From Mucilaginibacter sp. OK283 (GTDB taxonomy: Bacteria > Bacteroidota > Bacteroidia > Sphingobacteriales > Sphingobacteriaceae): a DNA stretch of 64,000 nucleotides. The first letter of the stretch is position 1. Every line of letters begins with the position of its first letter. Positions 8,916 to 16,936 of this stretch are shown in pieces. The position numbers and the translations under genes are program-made. Under the pieces are notes generated by a model that worked only from the letters and a program-made list of their open reading frames with translations, was not told the origin of the DNA and did no database searches. The stretch covers positions 806,001-870,000 of the forward strand of contig NZ_FODR01000001.1 in assembly GCF_900110415.1 (NCBI RefSeq), written 5' to 3'.

Positions 8916-9935
8916 ATGGAACTGACATATCAACCCTTCGAATTACAACTTAAACACGCTTTTACCATAGCCAAATTTTCGCGCACCACCACGCCGGTTA
9001 TGCTGGTGCAGGTAAAACATGAGGGCTTTACCGGTTACGGGGAAGCATCGATGGTGCCTTACATGGGCGAAAGCCACCAAAGCGCCACCGAGTTTTTAAG
9101 TAAAGTTGATATAGGCCGGTTTAGTTATCCATTTGATTTTGGGTCGGTAATCAGTTACTTAGATAGTATTGCGCCCGGTAATCCTGCGGTAAAGGCGGCG
9201 ATTGACATTGCCCTGCATGACCTGGATGGTAAGGTTAAAGGGCAGTCCTGCTGGCAGCTTTTTGGCAGCAACCCGGCCCTGATGCCCGTAACCAGTTTCA
9301 CTATCGGCATTGATACGCCCGAGATGATTATCAAAAAAGTAAAGGAAGCCGAAGGTTTTAAAGTGATTAAGGTAAAGCTTGGCCGCGATACCGATAAAGA
9401 ACTCATAAGCACCATTCGTTCGGTTACAAACGTGCCATTATACGTAGATGCCAACCAGGGCTGGACAGATTTGCAGCAAAGCCTGGATATGACCTATTGG
9501 CTGCAGGAGCAGGGTGTACGACTGATAGAGCAACCCATGCTTAAAACCGACCCCGACAGCAATGCCTGGCTCACAGAGCGCAGCCCTATCCCCATTATTG
9601 GTGATGAGGCCGTACAGCGTTTTGAGGATGTAGAGAAAGCCAAAGGCGTATACACGGGCATCAATATCAAACTCATGAAATCGGGCGGGATGTATGAAGC
9701 TAAACGAATGATAAACAAAGCACGCGAACTGGGCCTGCAAATTATGATTGGTTGCATGACCGAAACCAGTTGCGCCGCATTGGCCGGTTTAGCCCTCGCC
9801 CCCCAATGCGATTGGGTTGACCTGGACGGCCCCTTCCTGGTAAGCAACAACCCCTACCAGATGCCCGGTTTTGCCGATGGCAAGTATATCTTAAATAACG
9901 ACCCCGGATTGGGGATTCACACCAATTTTAATTAA
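8916..9935 (+). CDS. L-Ala-D/L-Glu (dipeptide) epimerase
   Basis: Enolase-superfamily enzyme that epimerises dipeptides such as L-Ala-D-Glu released from peptidoglycan, feeding murein recycling. ATG 8916 (MELTYQPFELQLKHAF) gives 339 residues, the normal family length; the longer in-frame start overlaps the neighbouring promoter. Catalytic and metal residues are present: KVK (Lys152, Lys154), VDANQGW (Asp178), IEQP (Glu205), IGDE (Asp230) and NIKLMKSGG (Lys252). The gene is divergent from the hypothetical gene, sharing a 54-base promoter region. Confidence 0.92.
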   Translation: MELTYQPFELQLKHAFTIAKFSRTTTPVMLVQVKHEGFTGYGEASMVPYMGESHQSATEFLSKVDIGRFSYPFDFGSVISYLDSIAPGNPAVKAAIDIALHDLDGKVKGQSCWQLFGSNPALMPVTSFTIGIDTPEMIIKKVKEAEGFKVIKVKLGRDTDKELISTIRSVTNVPLYVDANQGWTDLQQSLDMTYWLQEQGVRLIEQPMLKTDPDSNAWLTERSPIPIIGDEAVQRFEDVEKAKGVYTGINIKLMKSGGMYEAKRMINKARELGLQIMIGCMTETSCAALAGLALAPQCDWVDLDGPFLVSNNPYQMPGFADGKYILNNDPGLGIHTNFN

Positions 9936-10014
9936 CACGAATTTCACGAAGTAAAGCGAATTTTCTCAAATCTGCTTGGTTAGATAAATTCAAATAATTT
10001 GCCCGATATATAAG

Positions 10015-10109
10015 ATTCGTGGAATTCGATTCAATTGATAAAATTCGTGTCTCATAAATTCGTGTCTGTTTAAGATTCGTGTAATTCGCCTAAATTCGTG
10101 ACATTCGTG
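10015..10109 (+). repeat. Six copies of ATTCGTG before the desaturase gene
   Basis: ATTCGTG occurs at 10015, 10043, 10058, 10075, 10094 and 10103, with further ATTCG partial copies between and complementary CACGAA copies near 9937-9951. The block fills the gap between the epimerase stop and the desaturase start, ending five bases before ATG 10114. It is non-coding; spacing is irregular. Confidence 0.6.
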
Positions 10110-10113
10110 TGAA

Positions 10114-11598
10114 ATGAAAGCATTAATCATCGGTTCGGGCATAGCGGGCATCGCGACAGCGATAAGGCTTGCGGTGCAAGGGCACCAGGTTGAGGTTTTT
10201 GAGGCGAACAGCTATCCTGGCGGTAAACTATCTGAATTTGAACAGGATGGTTTTCGCTTTGATGCCGGGCCAAGCCTGTTTACCATGCCGCAGTACGTGG
10301 ATGAGCTTTTTACCCTTGCAGGTAAAAACCCTAAAGATTTTTTTTGCTACCAGAAGCTGGATAAAGTTTGCCGGTACTTTTATGAAGACGGCACCCAATT
10401 AAACGCTTATGCTGATACTGAGCAATTTGCCGCCGAGGTAAGTAATGTTACCGGCGAACCTGTTGCATCAGTAAAAAAATACCTGGCCAACAGTGCAACT
10501 ATCTACAATATAACCAATCACGTTTTCCTGGAACAATCGCTGCACAGGCTTAAAACATTTTTGAGACGGGATACTGCAAAGTCGGTTTTGGGGCTACCGG
10601 GAATAGATGCCTTCCGGACAATGCACAAGGCTAACGCGGGTTATTTTAAGGATGACCGCCTGGTGCAGTTTTATGACAGGTATGCCACCTACAACGGATC
10701 AAATCCGTATGCTGCCCCGGCCACCCTGAACGTGATACCGCATTTAGAGCAGCATTACGGCGCTTATTTTCCTGTTGGTGGTATGTATAGCATCACCAGC
10801 AGTTTGGTTAAACTGGCCGAATCATTGGGTGTTATATTTCATTACAACTCAAAAGCAGATGAGATCGTTTTAGATGACCGCAAAGCTACCGGCCTTAAGG
10901 TAGGAGGTAACATCATCAACGGCGACGTCATCATATCCAATATGGATGTTTGGTTCACCTATCAAAGGCTGCTTAAGTCGTATCCCGGGTTGTTTCCTAA
11001 GAGAATCCTTGGCCAGGAGCGTAGCAGCTCGGCGCTGATATTTTACTGGGGTATCAGCAGGCGGTTTCCAGAACTTGATTTGCATAACATCTTTTTCAGC
11101 ACCGATTACAAAGCCGAGTTTGACCATATCTGGAAGGATAAAAACATCTTTCATGATCCTACTATCTATCTCAATATCAGCTGTAAATACAAGCCGGATG
11201 ATGCCCCCGACCGCTGCGAAAACTGGTTTACCATGATCAACGTACCGGCCAATGTGGGGCAGGAATGGGATACACTGATTGCCACCGCCCGCGAAAACAT
11301 CCTCAAGAAACTCACCCGTATTTTGGGCGACGATATCGAAAGCCTCATCGTTTCCGAAACCATGCTCGACCCGCGGCGCATCCAAACCAAAACTTCATCG
11401 TACCAGGGCTCGTTGTATGGCACCAGCAGCAACAGCCGGTTCGCGGCATTTTTGCGGCACGCCAATAAATCGTCCAAAATTGAAAACCTGTATTTTTGCG
11501 GGGGGAGTGTCCATCCGGGCGGTGGGATTCCGCTCTGTTTACTCTCGGCAAAAATCGTAAGCGGGTGGATTGCCGATGATTTTTCTCCAACTTCTTAA
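10114..11598 (+). CDS. Phytoene desaturase/CrtD-type carotenoid oxidoreductase
   Basis: A 494-residue FAD-dependent desaturase or isomerase of the CrtI family. The N-terminal dinucleotide fold is seen as IIGSGIAGIATA followed by the acidic end of strand two (VEVFEAN) and YPGGKLSEF; the C-terminal FAD segment is CGGSVHPGGGIPLCLLSAKI. Within Bacteroidota, stand-alone genes of this kind act in carotenoid biosynthesis, either as phytoene desaturase or as the 1-hydroxycarotenoid 3,4-desaturase CrtD; no other carotenoid gene lies nearby to decide. A membrane-associated enzyme in this family usually has no true membrane helix, as here. Confidence 0.85.
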   Translation: MKALIIGSGIAGIATAIRLAVQGHQVEVFEANSYPGGKLSEFEQDGFRFDAGPSLFTMPQYVDELFTLAGKNPKDFFCYQKLDKVCRYFYEDGTQLNAYADTEQFAAEVSNVTGEPVASVKKYLANSATIYNITNHVFLEQSLHRLKTFLRRDTAKSVLGLPGIDAFRTMHKANAGYFKDDRLVQFYDRYATYNGSNPYAAPATLNVIPHLEQHYGAYFPVGGMYSITSSLVKLAESLGVIFHYNSKADEIVLDDRKATGLKVGGNIINGDVIISNMDVWFTYQRLLKSYPGLFPKRILGQERSSSALIFYWGISRRFPELDLHNIFFSTDYKAEFDHIWKDKNIFHDPTIYLNISCKYKPDDAPDRCENWFTMINVPANVGQEWDTLIATARENILKKLTRILGDDIESLIVSETMLDPRRIQTKTSSYQGSLYGTSSNSRFAAFLRHANKSSKIENLYFCGGSVHPGGGIPLCLLSAKIVSGWIADDFSPTS

Positions 11599-11781
11599 AT
11601 CGATTTTTTTGAGCAAAAAAGCACATTTTTATAGCTAAAAACAGCAAAAAATACATACAAACCTGCTATTATTCCGATAAAAAAACTACAAAAATTAACA
11701 CTTTTTATCACTTTAAAAAGTACCCTCGCTTTTATTAAAAATTTTCCCGCCAAAGTTCCCCCTTCAGGGGGTTAGGGGGCT

Positions 11782-11789
11782 TATATTTG
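11782..11789 (+). promoter_or_regulatory. Predicted -7 promoter box (TATATTTG) for the Xaa-Pro aminopeptidase
   Basis: TATATTTG ends four bases before ATG 11794, so the expected transcription start falls on the start codon. The 195 bases upstream are AT-rich with no other feature apart from a short CCCCCTTCAGGGGG hairpin near 11758-11771. Confidence 0.5.
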
Positions 11790-11793
11790 CGGC

Positions 11794-13197
11794 ATGGATC
11801 TTCAACTATTCGATAAGCAGGTTTATGCCGATAGGCGGCAAGTGTTAACCCAAAGCATGGTCAACGATGGCCTTATTGTGCTGCTGGGCAACGAGGAAAG
11901 CAGCATGAACTATAAGGATAACCATTTCAGCTACCGCCAGGATAGCAGTTTTCTGTATTACTTCGGGCTGGATGTTGCCGGGCTGGCCGCAGTGATTGAT
12001 ACCGACACCGGCGAGGCCCTGATCTTCGGCAACGAGCTGAGCATCGACGACATTATCTGGACCGGCGTATTGCCAACCGTGAGCGAGATGGCGGCCCTGG
12101 TTGGTGTTACCCAAACCCGCCCGTACAACGATATTACCCACTACATCCACAAAGCGCAAACCACCGGGCGCAAGGTGCATATACTGCCGCCTTACCGCCC
12201 CGAAAATAAAATTAAACTGGCCGCCTGGCTCAATGTGAGCCTGCAGGATGTGGCCGATCACGTTTCGGTAAAACTCATCAAATCCGTAATTGCCCAGCGG
12301 GTGATTAAAACCCCGCTGGAGATTGCCGAAATGGAAAAAGCGGTATCCATTAGTGTAGATATGCAGCTGGCCGTTATTAAAAATACCCGCCCCGGCATTA
12401 AGGGCTACGAGTTGGTGGCCAAAGCCAACGAGGTAGCCATTGCGGCCAACTCCCGCCTGGGCTACCCGGCCATTATTACACCCCGCGGCGAAACCCTGCA
12501 TACCCATTACTACGGGCATACCTTGCAGGATGGCCAGATGCTGCTATCCGACATCGGCGCCGAAAATGCCATGCACTACGGCGGCGACCTTACCCGCACC
12601 GTGCCCGTGGGCGAACGGTTTACTACCCGCCAGGCCGAACTATACGAGGTGGTGCTCAACTCCATGGACCACGCCATCAGCATGCTGAAACCGGGTGTGC
12701 GATACAAGGACATTCACCTGGCTGCCTGCCAAAAACTGGTAGAAGGCCTGAGTCAGGCAGGCATCATGAAAGGCGACCCTGCTGAAGCCGTTGCCGCCGG
12801 CGCGCATACCATGTTTTTTCAATGCGGCCTGGGCCACATGCTGGGCATGGATACCCACGATATGGAAGACCTTGGCGAACCCTACGTAGGCTACACCGAC
12901 ACCCTGAAAAAAGAAACTACCGTTTTCGGCCTCAAATCCCTGCGCCTGGGCCGCGAGCTGGAAGCCGGCTACGTACTCACCATCGAACCCGGCATCTACA
13001 TCATCCCCGAACTAATCGACCGCTGGCAGGCCGAAAAAAAATATGCCGACTTTATCAACTACGACGTACTGAACACCTACCGCGATTTCGGCGGCATCCG
13101 TGTAGAGGATAACTTTTTGATAACCGATACCGGCAGCCATTTGCTGGGTAAGTACTTGCCCAAGAGTTTGAAGGAGATAGAGGGGGTGAAGGGGTAG
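11794..13197 (+). CDS. Xaa-Pro aminopeptidase (M24B, PepP type)
   Basis: Cytoplasmic metallopeptidase removing N-terminal residues that precede proline. The 467 residues contain an N-terminal AMP_N domain (about 1-150) and a C-terminal pita-bread domain. Dimetal ligands are visible in order: SDIGAENAMHYGGDLTRT (two Asp), GLGHMLGMDTHD (His), TIEPGIYI (Glu) and GIRVEDNFLIT (Glu). Local GC content is higher than in the neighbours, with stretches rich in GCC and ACC codons. It is followed by a 440-base repeat-containing intergenic region. Confidence 0.95.
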   Translation: MDLQLFDKQVYADRRQVLTQSMVNDGLIVLLGNEESSMNYKDNHFSYRQDSSFLYYFGLDVAGLAAVIDTDTGEALIFGNELSIDDIIWTGVLPTVSEMAALVGVTQTRPYNDITHYIHKAQTTGRKVHILPPYRPENKIKLAAWLNVSLQDVADHVSVKLIKSVIAQRVIKTPLEIAEMEKAVSISVDMQLAVIKNTRPGIKGYELVAKANEVAIAANSRLGYPAIITPRGETLHTHYYGHTLQDGQMLLSDIGAENAMHYGGDLTRTVPVGERFTTRQAELYEVVLNSMDHAISMLKPGVRYKDIHLAACQKLVEGLSQAGIMKGDPAEAVAAGAHTMFFQCGLGHMLGMDTHDMEDLGEPYVGYTDTLKKETTVFGLKSLRLGRELEAGYVLTIEPGIYIIPELIDRWQAEKKYADFINYDVLNTYRDFGGIRVEDNFLITDTGSHLLGKYLPKSLKEIEGVKG

Positions 13198-13262
13198 ATG
13201 TGCAGATTTCAGATGTGCAGATGGTTTTTTGAGGTAAGGTTGGTGCTATATAATAAACGACG

Positions 13263-13406
13263 TCGAACGAACGAGGTACGAGGAGAAATCTGCCCTGCAA
13301 TACGTTAGGCTTTGAGATGTAAGATGTATAAGATTTTTCGCTACGCTCAGGATATAGCTTCTCTTTCGCGCCACACAATCCTACCGCGTGCGCTATCGAC
13401 ATTTTC
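13263..13406 (-). repeat. Dispersed intergenic repeat, copy 2 (inverted)
   Basis: Complement of this stretch matches 2041-2188 in block order (AAAATGTCGA, GAAGCTATATCCTGAGCG, AGCGAAAAATCTTATAC, AAGCCTAACG, TGCAGGG, TTTCTCCTCG). See copy 1. Confidence 0.6.
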
Positions 13407-13497
13407 GTTTAGTTAAAAAATGTGTACACAATAGTTCTATGAACAGGAAAACACCTTTGTTGGGTGAATGGTTAATCGGGCTAAAATATTCTTATAT

Positions 13498-13539
13498 GGT
13501 GAGTGGTTGATTGCTGTTCGCGGCAATCAACTACTCACC
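13498..13539. terminator. Hairpin of the TGAGTGGTTGATTG family
   Basis: Arms 13498-13514 and 13523-13539 pair over 17 bases with one mismatch around an 8-base loop. There is no T-run, so it is either a protein-assisted terminator or a repeat hairpin. The arm sequence recurs at 46856-46869 and 48168-48233. Confidence 0.5.
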
Positions 13540-13585
13540 TAATCCGGCCCAATAAACTTGCCCTTAAATAATTAACACTAAGCTA

Positions 13586-13615
13586 TTGCCAGAAATTTTG
13601 AAAACCGTAACTTTG
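13586..13615 (+). promoter_or_regulatory. Predicted Bacteroidota-type promoter for the TPR gene
   Basis: TTG at 13586-13588 and TAACTTTG at 13608-13615 with 19 bases between them match the -33/-7 arrangement. Start codon 13638 lies 22 bases downstream of the box. Confidence 0.6.
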
Positions 13616-13637
13616 CAAACTTAATTTTGTTATAACA

Positions 13638-14315
13638 ATGTCAAAAACCCAGGCGAATACCAAAGTTGCAACACCGGATACTACTTTCGGCCAGAGTGGC
13701 AACTTCGTACGCGAGAATCAAAAAAGCTTACTTTTTATAGGCGGTGCTGTAGTGGCCCTTATTGTAATTTACTTTTTATACCTTAAAGTGTACTTAGGTC
13801 CGCTGGAAACCAAGGCCGCCAATCAAATGTATGTTGCGCAGGATTTTTGGGCTAAAAAAGACTGGGACAAAGCCATCAACGGCGATGCCAGCTACCCGGG
13901 CTTCAAAAAAATAATAAGCGATTACAGCAATACCAAAGCTGCAAACCTGGCTTATTTTTACCTGGGCACCGCTTACCTTAACAAAGGCGAATACCATAAA
14001 GCGATAGAAAACCTGACCAATTACCGCGGCGATGACAGCATGGTTGCTGCCGAAGCTTTTGGAAGTGCAGGTGATGCTTATGTTGAGCTGAAAGATTACA
14101 GCAATGCCGCAACCTATTTTAACAAAGCTGTTGATAAGGCAAAAAATAAATTTTTATCGCCGCTTTACCTTAAAAAATTAGGTTTGGTTTACGAAGAAAC
14201 CAAAGACAATAAATCGGCAAGCGAGGCTTACAACAGGATTAAAACAGAATATCCTGAAAGCGCCGAAGCACAAAATATTGACGAGTACATTGCTCGTGTA
14301 GACGCGAAGCTATAA
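13638..14315 (+). CDS. Tetratricopeptide-repeat membrane-anchored protein
   Basis: A 225-residue protein with one N-terminal transmembrane helix (about residues 31-50, LLFIGGAVVALIVIYFLYL) followed by a periplasmic tail of TPR repeats (about 85-220), seen as NLAYFYLGTAYLNKGEYHKAIENL and AFGSAGDAYVELKDYSNAATYF. The arrangement resembles YfgM, a periplasmic chaperone-network ancillary factor, but this is architecture only. The gene stands alone with its own promoter and is followed by the hairpin repeat at 14475-14562. Confidence 0.85.
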   Translation: MSKTQANTKVATPDTTFGQSGNFVRENQKSLLFIGGAVVALIVIYFLYLKVYLGPLETKAANQMYVAQDFWAKKDWDKAINGDASYPGFKKIISDYSNTKAANLAYFYLGTAYLNKGEYHKAIENLTNYRGDDSMVAAEAFGSAGDAYVELKDYSNAATYFNKAVDKAKNKFLSPLYLKKLGLVYEETKDNKSASEAYNRIKTEYPESAEAQNIDEYIARVDAKL

Positions 14316-14474
14316 TTTCGGATTCGGAATTCAGATGTTCGATTTCGGATTTGCAGATTGGTAATATTACCTTTGGCAAATCAGGAATCGAACATTTGGT
14401 TTATAACCACCTGTCATGCTGAGTGGTAAAATTTCCGAAACTCTGAAGGGGGAATGACAATCAAAAATAAACGA

Positions 14475-14562
14475 CTGTCGTCCTGAGGTACGAAGGATCT
14501 ATTCGCGAACTTTTCTATCGGTCAGGCACAGCTGATAGATCCTTCGTGCCTCAGGATGACAG
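14475..14562. repeat. Palindromic repeat, GTCATCCTGAGG family, copy 1
   Basis: Arms 14475-14502 and 14535-14562 (28 bases each) are complementary apart from two positions that would both form G-U pairs in RNA. The arms carry CCTGAGG, CGAAGGATCTAT and their complements. Related copies are at 31665-31747 and 57264-57347. It lies between the TPR gene and ribH. A partial related hairpin (GTCATGCTGAG) precedes it near 14411. Confidence 0.8.
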
Positions 14563-14587
14563 GTTAAAAAAATAACGAAAATAAACA

Positions 14588-15082
14588 ATGGCATCGCAAT
14601 TAAAAAACCTTTCAGATTTTTCGCATACCACCATACCATCTGCGGCGCCGTACCGTTTTGGCATTGTGGTGGCCGAATGGAACGCCGAAATTACCAACGC
14701 GCTATACCAGGGCGCTTACAATAGCCTGGTTGCCAATGGGGCTTTAGCCGATAATATTATGAGTTATACGGTACCCGGCAGTTTTGAGCTTACATCCGGC
14801 GCCGACCTGCTGCTAAAAACCGGAAAGCTTGATGCCGTAATTTGTTTGGGTTGCGTAATACAGGGCGAAACCCGCCACTTTGATTTTATTTGCAATGCGG
14901 TTGCAAATGGTGTAAGCAATGTTGCCGTAAAATATGCAAAACCTGTTATATTTGGGGTATTAACTACTGATAATCAGCAGCAGGCTATTGACCGCGCGGG
15001 CGGCAAGCATGGCAATAAAGGCGACGAAGCCGCAATTACCGCTATAAAAATGGCAGCGCTGGCCGAAACATTGAAGGGTTGA
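14588..15082 (+). CDS. ribH: 6,7-dimethyl-8-ribityllumazine synthase
   Basis: Penultimate enzyme of riboflavin synthesis, joining the ribityl-aminopyrimidine with 3,4-dihydroxy-2-butanone 4-phosphate. The 164 residues match the family. Substrate-binding motifs are visible: AEWNAEIT near residue 30, PGSFEL near 65 and GETRHFDFI near 95 with the catalytic His97. The gene is isolated from other rib genes, as is common in this phylum. Cytoplasmic, expected to assemble into a capsid-like or pentameric complex. Confidence 0.95.
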   Translation: MASQLKNLSDFSHTTIPSAAPYRFGIVVAEWNAEITNALYQGAYNSLVANGALADNIMSYTVPGSFELTSGADLLLKTGKLDAVICLGCVIQGETRHFDFICNAVANGVSNVAVKYAKPVIFGVLTTDNQQQAIDRAGGKHGNKGDEAAITAIKMAALAETLKG

Positions 15083-15112
15083 TTTACGTTATACTGTTAA
15101 GCACAAAACACA

Positions 15113-15223
15113 ATGAAAAAATTTATTTACATAGCTATTATAACGCTTGCGGCTGGTAGCATATCGTCATGCTCAAACAAATTATGCCCTGCTTATGGTT
15201 CATACCCTAAGAGTGGCCGCTAA
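15113..15223 (+). CDS. 36-residue lipoprotein
   Basis: A very small gene: ATG 15113 to TAA 15223. The peptide begins MKKFIYIAIITLAAGSIS and then has a lipobox-like SSCS with the acceptor Cys near residue 20, leaving a 17-residue mature tail with the motif NKLCPAYGSYPKSGR. It is 30 bases after ribH and is directly followed by a strong terminator, so it could end a ribH transcript. I recall short lipoproteins with a CPAY motif in other Bacteroidota, but cannot name a function. Confidence 0.7.
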   Translation: MKKFIYIAIITLAAGSISSCSNKLCPAYGSYPKSGR

Positions 15224-15243
15224 CAGGAAAATGTCATTTTTGT

Positions 15244-15273
15244 AATCTGCCGACCACTATCGGCAGATTTTGT
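15244..15273 (+). terminator. Rho-independent terminator after the small lipoprotein
   Basis: AATCTGCCGA (15244-15253) pairs perfectly with TCGGCAGATT (15260-15269) around a 6-base loop and is followed by a short T-rich stretch. It ends the ribH/lipoprotein unit. Confidence 0.8.
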
Positions 15274-15460
15274 GTTATAATTACGTTTGTGACAGAGTCA
15301 AGAGGTTAGAATAAAGAGTTAAGACAAAAATAAAATATTACAGTCAGGCAATGTATGCCCATGTAATATTTATAAAAACATCTTATACCTTTTAGCAGAA
15401 ATTGCATACATCATTGCAGCTATCTTGATACTTGGTTCTTGATACTAAATACTAAAAAAA

Positions 15461-15790
15461 ATGAACTGGATATTGCTTACGTCGGCCGACCAGCTGCACG
15501 AGATAAAGAACCGTAATGGTTACAGCCTGATTTTTAAACATAGCACCCGCTGCTCTATCAGTATGATGGCCAAGCGCCGTTTTGAGCTGGATTGGGAAGA
15601 CCTTCCCGAAGATATGCCCCTTTACTTTTTAGACCTGATTAGCTACCGCGAGTTATCGGCCCAGGTGGCCCAGCTTTTTCATGTTCACCACGAGTCGCCG
15701 CAATTGTTACTGATCAAAGACGGCGAGTGCGTGCTTGATCAATCGCATGGCGCCATTTCTGTAGAAGAAGCGCTAAGTGTTTTAAGTTAA
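15461..15790 (+). CDS. ytxJ: Bacillithiol system redox-active protein YtxJ
   Basis: Thioredoxin-fold monothiol bacilliredoxin, 109 residues, thought to remove bacillithiol from protein thiols. The redox Cys31 is in KHSTRCSISMMAK, the family signature, and the cis-Pro region is seen in HESPQLLLIKDG. Its presence suggests the organism makes bacillithiol. Stand-alone gene; promoter not identified. Confidence 0.9.
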   Translation: MNWILLTSADQLHEIKNRNGYSLIFKHSTRCSISMMAKRRFELDWEDLPEDMPLYFLDLISYRELSAQVAQLFHVHHESPQLLLIKDGECVLDQSHGAISVEEALSVLS

Positions 15791-16084
15791 TGTCCCTCGG
15801 CAGGCAGCCAACAGCCTGCCAACCTATAGTGCCGGCGATACAATACGTTTTTACCGACGGCAGGAGGCCCGTTTTCTTATGAAATTGGGGCTGCAATTGT
15901 TTTAGGAAGCCCGGGCTTTACCTCTCCCTGATAGTATCTGCATCAAGTTTTGTTAAAAGGCGCAGAATCCGGTGAACAATATTTTCAATATTGGATATCC
16001 GCCGGAAGCCCTGCCAGCTATTGACGTATAGAAAGTTCAATAGAAGTGTGCAAATATTTTCAAAAAAAAAATCTGAAAAAAATT
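15791..16084. other. Intergenic region, little content
   Basis: Just after ytxJ there is a hairpin without a T-run: GGCAGGC (15799-15805) and GCCTGCC (15814-15820). The rest shows short partial palindromes (AATATTTTCAATATT near 15988) but no gene. The ArsR operator/promoter follows. Confidence 0.5.
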
Positions 16085-16130
16085 GCGTAGTTAAATAGCT
16101 ACATTTATATTTGTAGTCAAATAGCTACGC
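16085..16130 (+). promoter_or_regulatory. Promoter with flanking operator repeats for the ArsR operon
   Basis: Two 15-base direct repeats, TAGTTAAATAGCTAC at 16088-16102 and TAGTCAAATAGCTAC at 16114-16128, differ at one base and bracket a -7 box TATATTTG at 16106-16113. The outermost GCGTAG and CTACGC are inverted to each other. A regulator bound to both repeats would cover the promoter, so autorepression by the ArsR protein encoded immediately downstream is the simplest reading. Confidence 0.75.
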
Positions 16131-16131
16131 A

Positions 16132-16455
16132 ATGAATTTAAGACGAGACGTGTTTCAAGCCATAGCCGATCCAACAAGAAGGGCTATACTGCTGTTGGTT
16201 GCCTCACAATCTATGACGGCAGGCGCAATAGCATCAAACTTTGACACTGCGAGGCCAACAGTTTCAAAACACCTGCAAATACTTACCGAGTGCGAATTAC
16301 TTGAGCAAAAGCAAACCGGCCGGGAAATATACTATTACATTAATGCAAAAAACATGAAAGAAGTAGCCGACTTTATTGAGCCATTCCGCAAGATGTGGGA
16401 TGACCGGTTTAATAAACTGGAAGATATCATGAAAAACTATCAATCAAAAAAATAG
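16132..16455 (+). CDS. ArsR family transcriptional regulator (autorepressor type)
   Basis: A 107-residue winged-helix repressor. It has the typical start [17 protein letters not shown], and a recognition helix region around [18 protein letters not shown]. No metal-binding CxC motif (ELCVCDL) is present, so it resembles the SdpR-like subgroup that pairs with SRPBCC proteins rather than metal sensors. The start codon is four bases after an operator repeat. First gene of a five-gene operon; the next gene starts six bases after its stop. Confidence 0.9.
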   Translation: MNLRRDVFQAIADPTRRAILLLVASQSMTAGAIASNFDTARPTVSKHLQILTECELLEQKQTGREIYYYINAKNMKEVADFIEPFRKMWDDRFNKLEDIMKNYQSKK

Positions 16456-16460
16456 CATAT

Positions 16461-16928
16461 ATGGAACTGAAAACAAAAATAGATGCCGGGGAAGGTCAAC
16501 AGTACCTGGTGATTACCAGGGAATTTGATTTGCCGTTAGAATTGCTGTTTAAAGCTCATGTAGAGCCCGAAATTGTTGAGCAATGGATGGGGACCAAGGT
16601 TTTGAAGCTCGAAGGCAAAAAGCACGGCAGCTGGCAATTCGAAACATCTGATGCCAAAGGGAACGTAGTGTTTAGGGCCAATGGGGTTATCCACGAGTTT
16701 GTTCCGGAGCAAAAAATTACCCGCACATTTGAAATGGAAAACACGCCTTTTCCTGTTCAGCTTGAGTTTTTGGAATTTGAGCGGCTTACCGATGCTACCA
16801 GTAAGATCAGCATCCGCATTGTATATAAATCAGTTGAAGACAGGAACCAATTGCTGAAGCTGCCCTTTGCCCAGGGCCTTAATATGGCGCATAACCGGTT
16901 GCAGGATATAGTAAGCAAATTAAAATAA
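16461..16928 (+). CDS. SRPBCC (AHSA1-like) domain protein
   Basis: A 155-residue single-domain protein of the START/Bet v1-like SRPBCC fold, which forms a ligand-binding cavity. Typical features are ITREFDLPLELLFKAHVEPE, WMGTKVLKLE, GSWQF and the helix at the C-terminus. Pairing of this domain with an ArsR regulator is a recurrent arrangement; the ligand is unknown. Six bases from the regulator and nine from the next gene. Confidence 0.88.
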   Translation: MELKTKIDAGEGQQYLVITREFDLPLELLFKAHVEPEIVEQWMGTKVLKLEGKKHGSWQFETSDAKGNVVFRANGVIHEFVPEQKITRTFEMENTPFPVQLEFLEFERLTDATSKISIRIVYKSVEDRNQLLKLPFAQGLNMAHNRLQDIVSKLK

Positions 16929-16936
16929 TACACATC

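Larger units (their letters stand above)
13198..13637. other. Intergenic region: dispersed repeat, hairpin and promoter
   Basis: No gene. It holds two GATGTGCAGAT motifs right after the stop (13197-13222), the inverted copy of the dispersed repeat at 13263-13406, a 17-base hairpin at 13498-13539, and a promoter at 13586-13615 for the TPR gene. Confidence 0.6.

Noticed and set aside
10870-11385. Antisense open frame of 171 residues over the desaturase gene
   Set aside because: Mirrors the real gene; composition and lack of motifs argue against coding.
11845-12519. Antisense open frame of 224 residues over the Xaa-Pro aminopeptidase gene
   Set aside because: The plus-strand frame has all catalytic motifs; the antisense frame is a by-product of GC-rich third positions and has no recognisable domain or start context.
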